Shown piece by piece: positions 1 to 8,574 of a stretch of 64,000 nt of DNA; within the stretch, counting starts at the first letter, position 1, and the number at the start of each line of letters is the position of its first letter. The notes beneath the pieces were generated by a model. It was not told the DNA's origin, made no database searches, and saw nothing but the letters and a program-made list of their open reading frames with translations. Where the stretch lies: positions 1 through 64,000 of the forward strand of contig JAVVPF010000012.1 of NCBI GenBank assembly GCA_036655895.1, given 5' to 3'. The position numbers were made by a program, and so were the translations under genes. The DNA comes from Cloacibacillus sp. (GTDB lineage Bacteria > Synergistota > Synergistia > Synergistales > Synergistaceae).

Positions 1-522
1 GGCCAGGCCTCCAAATCCACCCCGCGCGGCGCCGTCGCCAAATTCGCAGCCGCCGGCAAAAAAATGGGCAAAAAAGATTTGGCCCTCATGGCCATAAGCT
101 ACGGCAACGTCTACGTAGGGCGCGTAGCGCTTGGCGCAAACGACGCCCAGACCATAAAAGTATTCAAAGAAGCCGAAGCCTACGACGGCCCCTCCCTCAT
201 CATCGCCTACAGCCACTGCATAGCGCACGGCATAGACATGGTAAAAGGACTTGAGCAGCAGAAAAAAGCCGTAGAATCCGGCCACTGGGTGCTCCTCAGA
301 TACAACCCGGACCTGGCGGCCCAGGGCAAAAACCCCCTCGTCATAGACAGCAAAGAGCCCACCCTGCCGCTTGAAGACTACATCTACAGCGAAGTAAGAT
401 ACAAGAGCCTTAAAGCCGCGGCCCCCGAAGAGGCGGCGCTGCTGCTTGAAGAAGAGAAAAAAACACTAAAAGACAAGTGGCGCTACTACAAACACATGGC
501 CGCTATGCAGATGGAGGATTAA
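1..522 (+). CDS. nifJ: Pyruvate:ferredoxin (flavodoxin) oxidoreductase, C-terminal part
   Basis: The reading frame is open from the first base, so the gene begins outside the window and only the last 173 residues are visible. They match the C-terminal part of the large single-chain pyruvate:ferredoxin oxidoreductase: a GQASKSTPRGAVAKFAAAGKK stretch, then GKKDLALMA and the segment around GPSLIIAYSHCIAHGI that contributes to the thiamine-pyrophosphate site. The enzyme oxidises pyruvate to acetyl-CoA and CO2 and reduces ferredoxin, a central step in anaerobic fermentation. The next gene starts 8 bases after the stop, so the two are probably co-transcribed, linking pyruvate oxidation and carboxylation. 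An internal ATG at 64 is not the true start. Confidence 0.93.
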   Translation, partial: GQASKSTPRGAVAKFAAAGKKMGKKDLALMAISYGNVYVGRVALGANDAQTIKVFKEAEAYDGPSLIIAYSHCIAHGIDMVKGLEQQKKAVESGHWVLLRYNPDLAAQGKNPLVIDSKEPTLPLEDYIYSEVRYKSLKAAAPEEAALLLEEEKKTLKDKWRYYKHMAAMQMED

Positions 523-530
523 GTTTAAAA

Positions 531-2120
531 ATGTCCGAAATTGAAATCAAGCAAGAGATCAAAGACAGCTGCGGAAACGTAATCGCGACGAAGATCACGA
601 AAAGCTCTGAGGCCGGCGCCTCAAAGTCTGAGCAGCGCCCGGCGGCAAAAGCCGCGCGCGCGTCGGAAAGTATGCCCAAACAGCAGGTGACCGTCACCGA
701 GGCCAAAAAGCCCGAAGCGCCGAAGAAAAAGGCGCGCGTCGGCATCATGGAGACCGCCTTCCGCGACGCGCACCAGTCGATAATGGCGACGCGTCTTCGC
801 ACCGACGACATGCTCCCTATCTGCGAAGCTATGGACGAAGTCGGCTACCACGCTATTGAGATGTGGGGCGGAGCGACCTTCGACTCAGCGATGCGTTTTC
901 TCAACGAAGACCCGTGGGAAAGGCTGCGCCAGATCAAAAAACGTCTTAAGAACACAAAGACGCAGATGCTCCTTCGCGGACAGAACATCGTCGGCTACCG
1001 CCACTATTCCGACGAAGTGGTGCGCGAGTTCGTAAAGCGCGCCATCGGAAACGGCATCGACATCGTTCGCGTCTTTGACGCTCTCAACGACCTCCGCAAC
1101 ATGTCCATCGCGGCTGAGGCCGTCAAAAAAGAGGGCGGCGAGCTCCAGATGACGATCTCCTACACCATCTCGCCCGTCCACACCCTCGACCTCTTTGCGA
1201 AGCAGGCTCAGGAGATGGCCGACATGGGCGCGGACTCCATAGCGATAAAGGACATGGCGGGGCTTCTTTCGCCCGTCGCCGCAGCCTCACTGGTCAAAGC
1301 CATCAAGAGCAAGGTAAACCTCCCCGTCCAGCTCCACAGCCACTACACCAGCGGCATGGCGGCAATGAGCTACATGGCCGGCCTCGAAGCTGGAGCTGAC
1401 GTAATAGACTGCGCCATCTCGCCCTTTGCGATGGGCACCAGCCAGCCCGCCACAGAAACGATGGTGGCTGCTCTTGCAGGAGGGCCGCTCGACACGGGCC
1501 TCTCGCTCGAAAAGTTGCTGCCGGTAGCCAACCACTACCAGATGCTGCACGACAAATATAAAGACATAATCATGGGCGTAAGCGGCGTCAACATCAACAT
1601 CCTGCTCTACCAGATACCGGGCGGCATGTATTCCAACCTCCAGAGCCAGCTCAAAGAGGGCGGATGCCTCAACAAGTTCAAAGAGGTGATGGAAGAGGTG
1701 CCGCGCGTGCGCAAAGAGATGGGCTATCCGCCGCTCGTGACCCCGACAAGCCAGATAGTCGGCACGCAGGCCGCGATGAACGTCATCTCAGGCAAACGCT
1801 GGAAGATGGTGCCAAACGAAGTGCGTCAGTATTTCCGCGGCTATTACGGAAAGACGCCCGCGCCCGTCGACCCAGAGATACAGAAGCTCGTGCTCGGCGA
1901 AGAAGAGCCGATCACCTGCCGTCCCGGCGAGAAGATAGCGCCGGAGATCGAACAGGCGACGAAAGAGATCGGCATGTGGGCGACGCAGCCGGAGGACATC
2001 TTGAGCTACATCCTCTTCCCGCAGGTCGCGAAAGATTTCCTGCCAAACAAGTTTGCGCGCGAGAACTTCGTGAACATCGGACAGGAGCCGCAGGAGGATC
2101 CCGAGGCCTACGCTATCTAG
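531..2120 (+). CDS. Biotin-dependent carboxyltransferase subunit (pyruvate carboxylase B / oxaloacetate decarboxylase alpha type)
   Basis: This 529-aa protein carries a DRE-TIM carboxyltransferase barrel from about residue 70: ETAFRDAHQS near the start, IKDMAG with the carbamylated lysine near 240, and the metal-binding HSH triplet near 270. It would transfer a carboxyl group between carboxybiotin and pyruvate/oxaloacetate or a related acceptor. I start it at ATG 531 after GGAGG; an in-frame start at 477 lies inside nifJ. The first 65 residues are a charged Lys/Ala/Glu-rich extension. There is no biotinyl (AMKM) domain at the C-terminus, so a separate biotin carrier must exist elsewhere. It could equally be a methylmalonyl-CoA carboxyltransferase 5S-like subunit; the substrate cannot be read from sequence. 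Confidence 0.85.
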   Translation: MSEIEIKQEIKDSCGNVIATKITKSSEAGASKSEQRPAAKAARASESMPKQQVTVTEAKKPEAPKKKARVGIMETAFRDAHQSIMATRLRTDDMLPICEAMDEVGYHAIEMWGGATFDSAMRFLNEDPWERLRQIKKRLKNTKTQMLLRGQNIVGYRHYSDEVVREFVKRAIGNGIDIVRVFDALNDLRNMSIAAEAVKKEGGELQMTISYTISPVHTLDLFAKQAQEMADMGADSIAIKDMAGLLSPVAAASLVKAIKSKVNLPVQLHSHYTSGMAAMSYMAGLEAGADVIDCAISPFAMGTSQPATETMVAALAGGPLDTGLSLEKLLPVANHYQMLHDKYKDIIMGVSGVNINILLYQIPGGMYSNLQSQLKEGGCLNKFKEVMEEVPRVRKEMGYPPLVTPTSQIVGTQAAMNVISGKRWKMVPNEVRQYFRGYYGKTPAPVDPEIQKLVLGEEEPITCRPGEKIAPEIEQATKEIGMWATQPEDILSYILFPQVAKDFLPNKFARENFVNIGQEPQEDPEAYAI

Positions 2121-2159
2121 CCAGAACGCGGCATAAAAACAAAAAAGCAATATCAACGG

Positions 2160-2194
2160 TCCCGAAAGCTAAAATTTGCTTTCGGGATTTTTTT
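2160..2194 (+). terminator. Rho-independent terminator after the carboxyltransferase gene
   Basis: The arms CCCGAAAGC and GCTTTCGGG form a perfect 9-bp stem around an AT-rich loop, followed by ATTTTTTT. Confidence 0.9.
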
Positions 2195-2274
2195 GAAATT
2201 TCTTGCTTTATAAACTAGAAAGATTATAATGTCCTTAATGTTGTTATCAATGTTTTACCAAAAGGAGGCCTAAA

Positions 2275-2802
2275 ATGGCAAAGAGAAACTTTAAATCCCG
2301 CAGAAGGGCGTTTACCCTCGTTGAGTTATTGATAGTCATAATCATTATTGGCATACTTGCCGGCATGATGATGCTGTCGGCGGGCGCCGCAACGGACAAG
2401 GCGACGGCGACGAGGATAATTTCAGATACACGCACAATGAAGGCGGCGGCTGTAATGTACAAGGCTGACTACGGCAGCTGGCCGTTATGGATTTATGATG
2501 TAGACAAGTATGTGAACAAGGATGCCTCCGGCGACACGTCGGTGCTGCCGGGAAAATATTTTGACGTGGACCCGGTAGGCGACGGCTACTGGATAGGGGC
2601 CATGAAATTACCGGACGGCGGAGTGTTCGCTGTAGCTCAGCTCACCGCCGTGAGCGACGCCGTAAAAAAATCACTTGAATCAGCGGCGGAAGGCGGCGGC
2701 CTATATGGCGTAGGTGCTGTACACGGAGGAAACATTACTACAGCGTCTCTTAAACCATTTAAGGCTACGGACAAAGGCCTCGTCATGATAATCAGCAAGT
2801 AA
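2275..2802 (+). CDS. Type IV pilin-like prepilin (N-terminal methylation motif)
   Basis: This 175-aa protein begins with a short basic leader and a class III prepilin cleavage and methylation signal, RRAFTLVELLIVIIIIGILA, followed by the hydrophobic helix that packs in the pilus core. The remainder is a small globular head. ATG 2275 follows AAAGGAGG. No assembly ATPase, platform protein or prepilin peptidase lies nearby, so it is an orphan major or minor pilin, or a type II secretion pseudopilin, using machinery encoded elsewhere. It sits between a terminator upstream and the catalase 26 bases downstream. The motif is certain; the exact role is not. Confidence 0.85.
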   Translation: MAKRNFKSRRRAFTLVELLIVIIIIGILAGMMMLSAGAATDKATATRIISDTRTMKAAAVMYKADYGSWPLWIYDVDKYVNKDASGDTSVLPGKYFDVDPVGDGYWIGAMKLPDGGVFAVAQLTAVSDAVKKSLESAAEGGGLYGVGAVHGGNITTASLKPFKATDKGLVMIISK

Positions 2803-2828
2803 CTGCACCAAGAAGGGGGTACTTATAA

Positions 2829-4355
2829 ATGGACGAAAACAAGAACAAGAAACTTACTAACGAAGTTGGCGCGCCCGTATCAGACAATGAAAACTCAATG
2901 ACCGCGGGGCCGCGCGGGCCTGTCCTCATGCAGGACGTATGGCTCATGGAGAAGATGGCGCACTTCAACCGCGAAGTGATCCCGGAACGCCGGATGCACG
3001 CGAAGGGCAGCGGCGCCTACGGAAAACTTACCGTGACGCACGACATCACAAAGTACACAAAAGCCAAGCTTTTTGAAAAGATCGGCAAGGAGACGGAACT
3101 CTTCGTTCGCTTCTCAACGGTCGCCGGAGAACGCGGCGCGGCCGACGCGGAGCGTGACATTCGCGGCGTCGCAGTCAAGTTCTACACGGAAGAGGGCAAC
3201 TGGGACCTCGTAGGCAACAACACCCCCGTATTCTTCATCCGCGACGTCCATAATTTCTCAGACCTTAACCGCGCGGTCAAGCGCGACCCGAAGACCAACA
3301 TGCGTTCTGCGCAGAACAACTGGGACTTCTGGACGATGCTGCCGGAGACGACGCATCAGGTGACGATAACCATGTCAGACCGCGGGCTTCCGCTCTCCTA
3401 CCGTCACATGGACTTCTTCGGCGAACACACCTTCAGCATGTACGACGCGGAGAACAAACGCGTCTGGGTGAAGTTCCATTTCAAGACGCAGCAGGGCATC
3501 AAATGCCTGAGCGACGCCGAGGCGGCGGCGGTCATAGCCAACGACCGCGAAAGCCATCAGCGCGACCTCTTTGAGTCCATCGAAAAGGGAGATTTCCCGC
3601 GCTGGACGATGTACATCCAGGTGATGACCGAAGAGCAGGCCAAAAATCATTACGAAAATCCGTTCGACATCACAAAGTGCTGGCGTCATAAAGAGTTCCC
3701 GCTCATCGAAGTGGGAGTGCTAGAGCTTGACCGCAACCCTGAAAATTATTTCGCCGAGGTGGAACAGTCGGCCTTCACGCCTGCGCACGTCGTGCCCGGC
3801 ATCGGTTTCTCGCCCGACAAATTCCTGCAGGGACGTCTTTTTGCCTACGGCGACGCGCACCGTTACCGCCTTGGAGTCAACCACGACCAGATCCCCGTCA
3901 ACCGCGCTAAGTGCGAAGTGCACAGCTATCACCGCGACGGCATGATGAGGACGGACGGCAACTACGGCGCGACGAAGGGCTATTCACCGAACTCGATGGG
4001 CGAATGGGCCGCGCAGCCTGAATTTGCCGAGCCGCCGCTTGATCTTGAAGGCGCCGCGTGGAGATTCGACCCGAAAGACGACCCGACCGACGACAACTTC
4101 CGTCAGGCCGGCGAGCTCTACCGCCTGATGACTGAAGAAAAGCGCGCGATACTTATCGACAACACCGCGCGCAACATAGCGCCAGTGACAGACAACATCA
4201 AATACCGCCACGCGGTTCACTGTTTCCTCGCCGACCCGGAATACGGCGAGCGCCTCTCAAAGGCGATGGGCGTCTGCTTCAACAAGGTGCAGGAGCTGGC
4301 GAAGCTCACCAACAACGAGCTGAACGAAGCCACTAAAGAGGGCGCGAGGCTGTAA
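2829..4355 (+). CDS. katA: Small-subunit haem catalase
   Basis: This 508-aa monofunctional catalase disproportionates hydrogen peroxide to water and oxygen. It has the distal-histidine region ([12 protein letters not shown], near residue 57), the [10 protein letters not shown] segment with the catalytic asparagine region, and the proximal haem-ligand motif [14 protein letters not shown] with its tyrosine. The length is typical of clade 3 small-subunit catalases with no C-terminal flavodoxin-like extension. ATG 2829 follows AGAAGGGGG. It stands between the prepilin gene and a strong bidirectional terminator. A catalase in an anaerobe points to protection during transient oxygen exposure. Confidence 0.95.
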   Translation: MDENKNKKLTNEVGAPVSDNENSMTAGPRGPVLMQDVWLMEKMAHFNREVIPERRMHAKGSGAYGKLTVTHDITKYTKAKLFEKIGKETELFVRFSTVAGERGAADAERDIRGVAVKFYTEEGNWDLVGNNTPVFFIRDVHNFSDLNRAVKRDPKTNMRSAQNNWDFWTMLPETTHQVTITMSDRGLPLSYRHMDFFGEHTFSMYDAENKRVWVKFHFKTQQGIKCLSDAEAAAVIANDRESHQRDLFESIEKGDFPRWTMYIQVMTEEQAKNHYENPFDITKCWRHKEFPLIEVGVLELDRNPENYFAEVEQSAFTPAHVVPGIGFSPDKFLQGRLFAYGDAHRYRLGVNHDQIPVNRAKCEVHSYHRDGMMRTDGNYGATKGYSPNSMGEWAAQPEFAEPPLDLEGAAWRFDPKDDPTDDNFRQAGELYRLMTEEKRAILIDNTARNIAPVTDNIKYRHAVHCFLADPEYGERLSKAMGVCFNKVQELAKLTNNELNEATKEGARL

Positions 4356-4383
4356 GGCGCCGGCTCTTCCATAGTGACGATAT

Positions 4384-4430
4384 AAAAGCAAGGCCCCGGA
4401 CTTCGCGTCAAGCGCCGGGGTCTTGCTTTA
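4384..4430. terminator. Bidirectional terminator between catalase and the convergent inhibitor gene
   Basis: AAGCAAGGCCCCGG pairs with CCGGGGTCTTGCTT (one G-U pair), flanked by A and T runs on both sides so it can act on both strands. It overlaps the last bases of the minus-strand gene. Confidence 0.85.
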
Positions 4431-4853
4431 ATTTACCTTGATGTTTACCGCTACGATGAGGCAGACGGTCGGAGGCTCCGACGGTTTGCCGTATTGCAGG
4501 TAAAAGCGCGAACGGCCGCTTGCCGTGGCGCGGTATATCCTTTTTTCCAGACCGCCCGCGCCGTCTTTGTCGTTCGGGTAAGTGGGCGGCAGATAGGTCA
4601 CTGAAACGAGCGAAAGGCCCGGGGGCATCGCGCCCACCTCGGTCCAGATTGCGCCGGTCGTCGGGTTGGCGTCGAGCACAAGTTCAAAGTCGCGGTCCAG
4701 CACGCCTTCTACGTTTTTCGTAACTACGTCCGCGCTTTTCGTATCGGTGAACGGCAGCTCGCGCGTAACGCGCCGCACCGCCGCTTCGCAGACGCCGGAA
4801 AGAGCCGCCGTCATTGCGAGAGCCGCAAGCAGCAGAAAAATTGTCTTCCTCAT
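4428..4853 (-). CDS. Secreted chagasin-like cysteine peptidase inhibitor (I42 family)
   Basis: This 141-aa protein has a signal peptide (about residues 1-24, ending GVCEA-A). The mature part carries the family's NPTTG loop (DANPTTGAIW) and a GAGGLEKRIYRA segment matching the second conserved loop; the third, usually RPWE, appears only loosely as GKPSEPP. Chagasin-type inhibitors block papain-like cysteine peptidases. No target peptidase is adjacent, so it may protect the periplasm from host or self peptidases; that is inference. It converges on catalase through a shared terminator. Confidence 0.72.
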   Translation of the reverse strand: MRKTIFLLLAALAMTAALSGVCEAAVRRVTRELPFTDTKSADVVTKNVEGVLDRDFELVLDANPTTGAIWTEVGAMPPGLSLVSVTYLPPTYPNDKDGAGGLEKRIYRATASGRSRFYLQYGKPSEPPTVCLIVAVNIKVN

Positions 4854-4973
4854 GGCATCATCTCGTCTGTTATAAATTATTGCCGCGCTTCGATTATATC
4901 GCAGGCCGCCCCGCTATGCTACAATATTGTGACAGGTATCGAAGTATTAATAATATTTAAGGAGGGCTTACAC

Positions 4974-5291
4974 ATGGCGCAATATATGCATCTGGGCGTG
5001 CCGGTAACGGAGCCGCAGCCCAACGAGGTTTATTCCCCGGAGATGAAACTCTTTCTCACAGACCCGAAGGATCACCCCTATCAGTACGAGTGCCTTCGTT
5101 TTGAGGCGGATTCGCAGATGCCGGAGGATCTAAAAAAATATCCTCACGTGGCGTACAAAGTGGAGGACCTTGAAGACGAGCTTTCGAGATGCGAAAAGAT
5201 AGTTCTGCCGGCGACGCCTGTCGACGCGCATACGAAAATAGCCTTCGCGTGGCGCGACGGCGTGCTCTTTGAACTGATGCAGTGCGATTGA
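4974..5291 (+). CDS. Small VOC/glyoxalase-fold protein, first gene of the dha operon
   Basis: This 105-aa protein starts at ATG 4974 after AAGGAGGG; an earlier in-frame start at 4929 lacks a ribosome site. The C-terminal part (PHVAYKVEDLEDEL, then IAFAWRDGVLFELMQ) has the beta-alpha-beta pattern and terminal glutamate of the vicinal oxygen chelate superfamily, but only one module, so it would act as a dimer. It lies 19 bases before dhaK, and so probably deals with a reactive triose or related carbonyl compound. Its substrate is unknown to me. Confidence 0.6.
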   Translation: MAQYMHLGVPVTEPQPNEVYSPEMKLFLTDPKDHPYQYECLRFEADSQMPEDLKKYPHVAYKVEDLEDELSRCEKIVLPATPVDAHTKIAFAWRDGVLFELMQCD

Positions 5292-5310
5292 TATACAGGA
5301 GGTAATTCTT

Positions 5311-6312
5311 ATGGCGATGAAAAAATTCATAAACAACTCAGATACACTGGTAAAAGAAACACTTTCCGGGCTGGAACTGGCCTTCCCGCACAAAGTCGAA
5401 GTGCGCAAGAACAATCTGGTCGTCAACAAAAATCTCGACAAGGCCGACCGCGTGCATATCGTGACGCTGGGCGGCGCCGGCCACGAACCGGCGCTTGCTG
5501 GCTTCGTAGGCGACGGGATGTTTGACATCTCCGTGGTGGGCGACGTATTTGCCGCGCCTGGCCCCGCCGCCTGCTTTGAGGCGCTTTCGCTCGCCTCGCA
5601 GCCGAAGGGAGCGCTCTTTATCGTGCTCAACCACGCGGGCGACATGATGACCGCAGAGATGACGATGGAGCAGGTAGAAGACGCCGGCCTCAAAGTGGCG
5701 CGCGTCACGACGCAGGAAGACATCTCAAACGCTCCGCGTTCCGACGGCGCAAACCGCCGCGGGCTCGTCGGATGCGTGCCTCTTGCGAAAATTGCGGGCG
5801 GCGCGGCCCTCTTGGGCAAGGAGCTTGAAGAGGTGCGCGCGGTGGCTCAGAAGTTTGCAGACAACATGGCCACGATAGCGGTAGCCTGCCGCGGCGCGAC
5901 CCATCCGGCAAACGGCGCGGAAATATCACACTTCTCCGACGACGACATGGAAATCGGCATGGGACAGCACGGCGAAGGCGGCGGCGGACGCATGACGATG
6001 AAGAGCGCGAAGGAGACTGCGGAGATAATGACGCAGGAGCTTATCGACGACCTCGGCCTCAAAAGCGGCGAAGAGGTGATGCTCATCGTAAACGGCTCCG
6101 GCGCTACGACGCTGATGGAGCAGCTCATCGTATTCAAAGACTGCTGTGAATATCTGAAGGGCAAAGGCATCAAGGTAGTCGCGTCTTACGCGGGAGAGGT
6201 GCTCACCGTTCAGGAGGCCGCAGGCTTCCAGCTCTTCGTGGCGCGCATGGACGACGAGATGCTCAAATACTGGCAGGCCCCCTGCAATACGCCCTACTAC
6301 ACGGTGCGGTAA
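5311..6312 (+). CDS. dhaK: Dihydroxyacetone kinase subunit DhaK
   Basis: This 333-aa protein matches the substrate-binding DhaK subunit. It shows GGAGHEPALAGFVGDGM near residue 52, GDVFAAPGP, and EIGMGQHGEGG near 217, with the histidine that binds dihydroxyacetone as a covalent hemiaminal. It works with DhaL to phosphorylate dihydroxyacetone or a similar keto-sugar. ATG 5311 is preferred over ATG 5317 because CAGGAGG precedes it at good distance. It is the second gene of a tight four-gene operon. No DhaM phosphotransferase partner is present in the window, so the phosphate donor is open. Confidence 0.93.
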   Translation: MAMKKFINNSDTLVKETLSGLELAFPHKVEVRKNNLVVNKNLDKADRVHIVTLGGAGHEPALAGFVGDGMFDISVVGDVFAAPGPAACFEALSLASQPKGALFIVLNHAGDMMTAEMTMEQVEDAGLKVARVTTQEDISNAPRSDGANRRGLVGCVPLAKIAGGAALLGKELEEVRAVAQKFADNMATIAVACRGATHPANGAEISHFSDDDMEIGMGQHGEGGGGRMTMKSAKETAEIMTQELIDDLGLKSGEEVMLIVNGSGATTLMEQLIVFKDCCEYLKGKGIKVVASYAGEVLTVQEAAGFQLFVARMDDEMLKYWQAPCNTPYYTVR

Positions 6313-6331
6313 GCGCCGGGATGAAGTGTTG

Positions 6332-6967
6332 ATGATGGAAAAACTGGAATACGCGCGTTTCGTCAAAATGCTCGAAGAGGCGGCCTCCGCCATCTCCGCG
6401 GCAAAGGACGAGCTGACGGAGCTTGACTGCAAAATAGGCGACGGCGACCACGGCACCACTATGGTGAAGGTGATGGAGCAGGTAAAAGAGACGGCGGCCG
6501 GTTACGAAGGCCGCGACTTCAAAGGCCTGCTTTCCGCGATAGGCGCGGCGGTGCTGAACATGGGCGGCGGCGCCACAGTGCCGCTCTTTGGCTCGCTCTT
6601 CTCCGGCATGGGGCGCGCGACGCCCGACGGCGCGTCGGAGCTTACAAAGGACGAACTTGCCTGCGCCTTAAAAAGCGGCGAGGCGAGGCTTTTGAAATTC
6701 TCAAAGGCTCCGCTTGGCGCAAAGACGCTTGTTGACGCGCTGACCCCGGCGGTGCAGACCTTCGCTGAGTTCCCCGGAACGGACATAGCGGCGGCGCTTG
6801 AGGCGGCGAGGCTTGCGGCGCACGAGGGCTGCATGAAGACGATGGACTATGTCGCCACCTTCGGGCGCGCGAAATACATGGGAGAAGAGGCGCTCGGCGT
6901 CCCCGACCCGGGTTCGGTCTCAGTATCAATAATATTCAAGGCCTTTGCGAAAGCCGCGAACGATTGA
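6332..6967 (+). CDS. dhaL: Dihydroxyacetone kinase nucleotide-binding subunit DhaL
   Basis: About 211 aa, the all-helical DAK2 domain. The magnesium-nucleotide-binding aspartates lie in CKIGDGDHGTTM near residue 30. A glycine-rich AVLNMGGGATVPLFGSLF segment follows, and DPGSVSVSIIF near the end. DhaL holds ADP/ATP and passes phosphate to the sugar on DhaK. The start is uncertain: GTG 6326, ATG 6332 and ATG 6335 are all possible and none has a strong ribosome site, suggesting translational coupling to dhaK 20 bases upstream. The lsrF-like gene follows 22 bases later. Confidence 0.9.
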   Translation: MMEKLEYARFVKMLEEAASAISAAKDELTELDCKIGDGDHGTTMVKVMEQVKETAAGYEGRDFKGLLSAIGAAVLNMGGGATVPLFGSLFSGMGRATPDGASELTKDELACALKSGEARLLKFSKAPLGAKTLVDALTPAVQTFAEFPGTDIAAALEAARLAAHEGCMKTMDYVATFGRAKYMGEEALGVPDPGSVSVSIIFKAFAKAAND

Positions 6968-6989
6968 CGAAAAAAACAGGAGTACGAAA

Positions 6990-7862
6990 ATGGTAGATAA
7001 AATAGGAAACATAATGGCGCACGACTACGGCCTCGACCGGCCGGTAAAGCAGGCGAGTTTTTACGTAAAGGGAGCCGAACACTGCGGATGGGGCATGAAA
7101 GACCGCCTCTCGCGCATCTTCGACCCAAAGAGCGGACGCACCGTCATGCTTGCCTTCGACCACGGCTACATCATGGGGCCGACCGCCGGGCTTGAACGTC
7201 TGGACCTCGCCATCCCGCCTCTTGCTCAATACGCGGACGTTCTGATGGCGACGCGCGGCGCGATAAAGACCTGCGTCCCCCCTGACTGCGGCAAAGCGAT
7301 AGCGCTGCGCTGCACGACAGACACCAGCGTCCTGCACGAGGACCTAAGCTACGGACATGTGGGCGTAAACGTTGAGGACGCGATACGCCTCAACGCCTCC
7401 TGCATGGTGGTGCAGACCTTCGTAGGCTCCGCAAACGAAGTAGGCAGCCTGAAAAACCTCTGCGACACTATAGACGCAGGCAACCGCTACGACATCCCCG
7501 TAATGGGAGTGACGGCGGTCGGCAAGGAGATGGAGCGCACAAAGCGCTACTTCCAGCTTGCGACGCGCATCTTGGCGGAGCTTGGCGCGCAGATAATAAA
7601 AACCTACTACTGCGAGGGGTTTGAAGAGGTTACGGCGGCCTGTCCCGTGCCGATCGTCATAGCCGGCGGCAAAAAAACGCCGGAGCTAGAGGCGCTCCAA
7701 ATGGCCTGCAACGCCATCCGCGACGGCGCAGCTGGCGTGGACATGGGACGCAACATCTTCCAGTCCGAAAACCCGGCGGCCATGCTTGCCGCAGTGCGCG
7801 CCGTGGTACACGACGGCGCGTCGGCAAAAGATGCCTACGACCTCTTTTTGTCGCTGAAATAA
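6990..7862 (+). CDS. LsrF-like class I aldolase/thiolase
   Basis: This 290-aa protein matches E. coli LsrF closely: [30 protein letters not shown], the Schiff-base lysine region [18 protein letters not shown] and [10 protein letters not shown]. LsrF is a DeoC-fold enzyme acting on the phosphorylated AI-2 product 3-hydroxy-5-phosphonooxypentane-2,4-dione. Here it is the last gene of an operon with DhaK, DhaL and a VOC protein, and no lsrACDBK transporter or kinase is present. It may therefore cleave or condense a ketose phosphate made by the DhaKL kinase rather than AI-2. ATG 6990 is chosen with ACAGGAG upstream. Confidence 0.88.
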   Translation: MVDKIGNIMAHDYGLDRPVKQASFYVKGAEHCGWGMKDRLSRIFDPKSGRTVMLAFDHGYIMGPTAGLERLDLAIPPLAQYADVLMATRGAIKTCVPPDCGKAIALRCTTDTSVLHEDLSYGHVGVNVEDAIRLNASCMVVQTFVGSANEVGSLKNLCDTIDAGNRYDIPVMGVTAVGKEMERTKRYFQLATRILAELGAQIIKTYYCEGFEEVTAACPVPIVIAGGKKTPELEALQMACNAIRDGAAGVDMGRNIFQSENPAAMLAAVRAVVHDGASAKDAYDLFLSLK

Positions 7863-7876
7863 AAAACAAATAAAAA

Positions 7877-7914
7877 CCGCGCGCGGCGCCCCGCAAACGG
7901 GGTCCCGCGCGCGG
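7877..7914 (+). terminator. Long GC hairpin after the dha operon
   Basis: CCGCGCGCGG-CGCCCC pairs with GGGGTCCCGCGCGCGG around a short loop. The following T-tract is weak (ACTCATTT), so it may end the operon inefficiently or only protect the mRNA 3' end. Confidence 0.6.
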
Positions 7915-7959
7915 ACTCATTTCTCCGAGAGCCAGCCTGAGGGAGGCGCAAGCTTGCAG

Positions 7960-8553
7960 ATGGAAAAATTCAATGTTACCGCCTTTTTAGCCTATGTCCT
8001 TATCTGCGCCTACACTCCCGGCCCGAACAACATACTTTCGATGTCGGCGGCGGGCAAGTACGGTTTCAAACGGACGCTCCCGCTGCTTGGCGGCATCTTC
8101 ACCGGCTTTGTCATAGTCATGCTCCTTTGCGCCTATTTCAGTGTAGCGCTTGCCGCCGTCGTCCCCAAGGTTTTGCCTGTCATGAAATGGATAGGCGCAG
8201 CCTACATCCTCTGGCTTGCGTGGCATATATGGAAAGATACGGGAAAAGAGACGCATAAAGAAGCGAAGCCCACAGAATGCCGCTTTATCACGGGATTTAT
8301 GCTTGAGTTTGTAAATGTGAAGATAATGCTTTACGGCGTCACATCGCTTACGTCGTTTGTCATGCCCGCCTTCAAAGATACGGCGACCGTCGTTGCCTTC
8401 GCCGTGCTTCTGGCTGTCATAGGCTCCTCCTCCAACATAACATGGGCACTTTGCGGAGAGGTCTTCGACCGCTTCTTCCGCCATCATCAAAAACAGCTCA
8501 ACGCCGTGATGGCGCTGCTTCTGGCATACTGTGCCGCGGGGCTGCTCCTTTAA
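7960..8553 (+). CDS. LysE/RhtB family amino-acid exporter
   Basis: About 197 aa with roughly six membrane helices. It carries the family's N-terminal signature YTPGPNN followed by the small-residue-rich GKYGFKRTLPLLGGIFTGF, and a second-half FVNVKIMLYG loop. Such proteins export amino acids or analogues, which suits a peptide-fermenting cell that can accumulate toxic levels. ATG 7960 is used with GGGAGG upstream; TTG 7954 is possible. It converges on a LysR-type regulator gene, so that regulator is not the usual divergent LysG partner. Confidence 0.85.
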   Translation: MEKFNVTAFLAYVLICAYTPGPNNILSMSAAGKYGFKRTLPLLGGIFTGFVIVMLLCAYFSVALAAVVPKVLPVMKWIGAAYILWLAWHIWKDTGKETHKEAKPTECRFITGFMLEFVNVKIMLYGVTSLTSFVMPAFKDTATVVAFAVLLAVIGSSSNITWALCGEVFDRFFRHHQKQLNAVMALLLAYCAAGLLL

Positions 8554-8574
8554 GATAAAAATTAAATTTTATTT

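Noticed and set aside
1664-2218. 184-aa frame inside the carboxyltransferase gene
   Set aside because: Arg/Ala-rich shadow of the real gene in another frame, without ribosome site or recognisable motif.
5130-5819. 229-aa minus-strand frame opposite the VOC/dhaK genes
   Set aside because: Antisense shadow of well-supported genes; composition is that of reverse-strand GC-rich codons.
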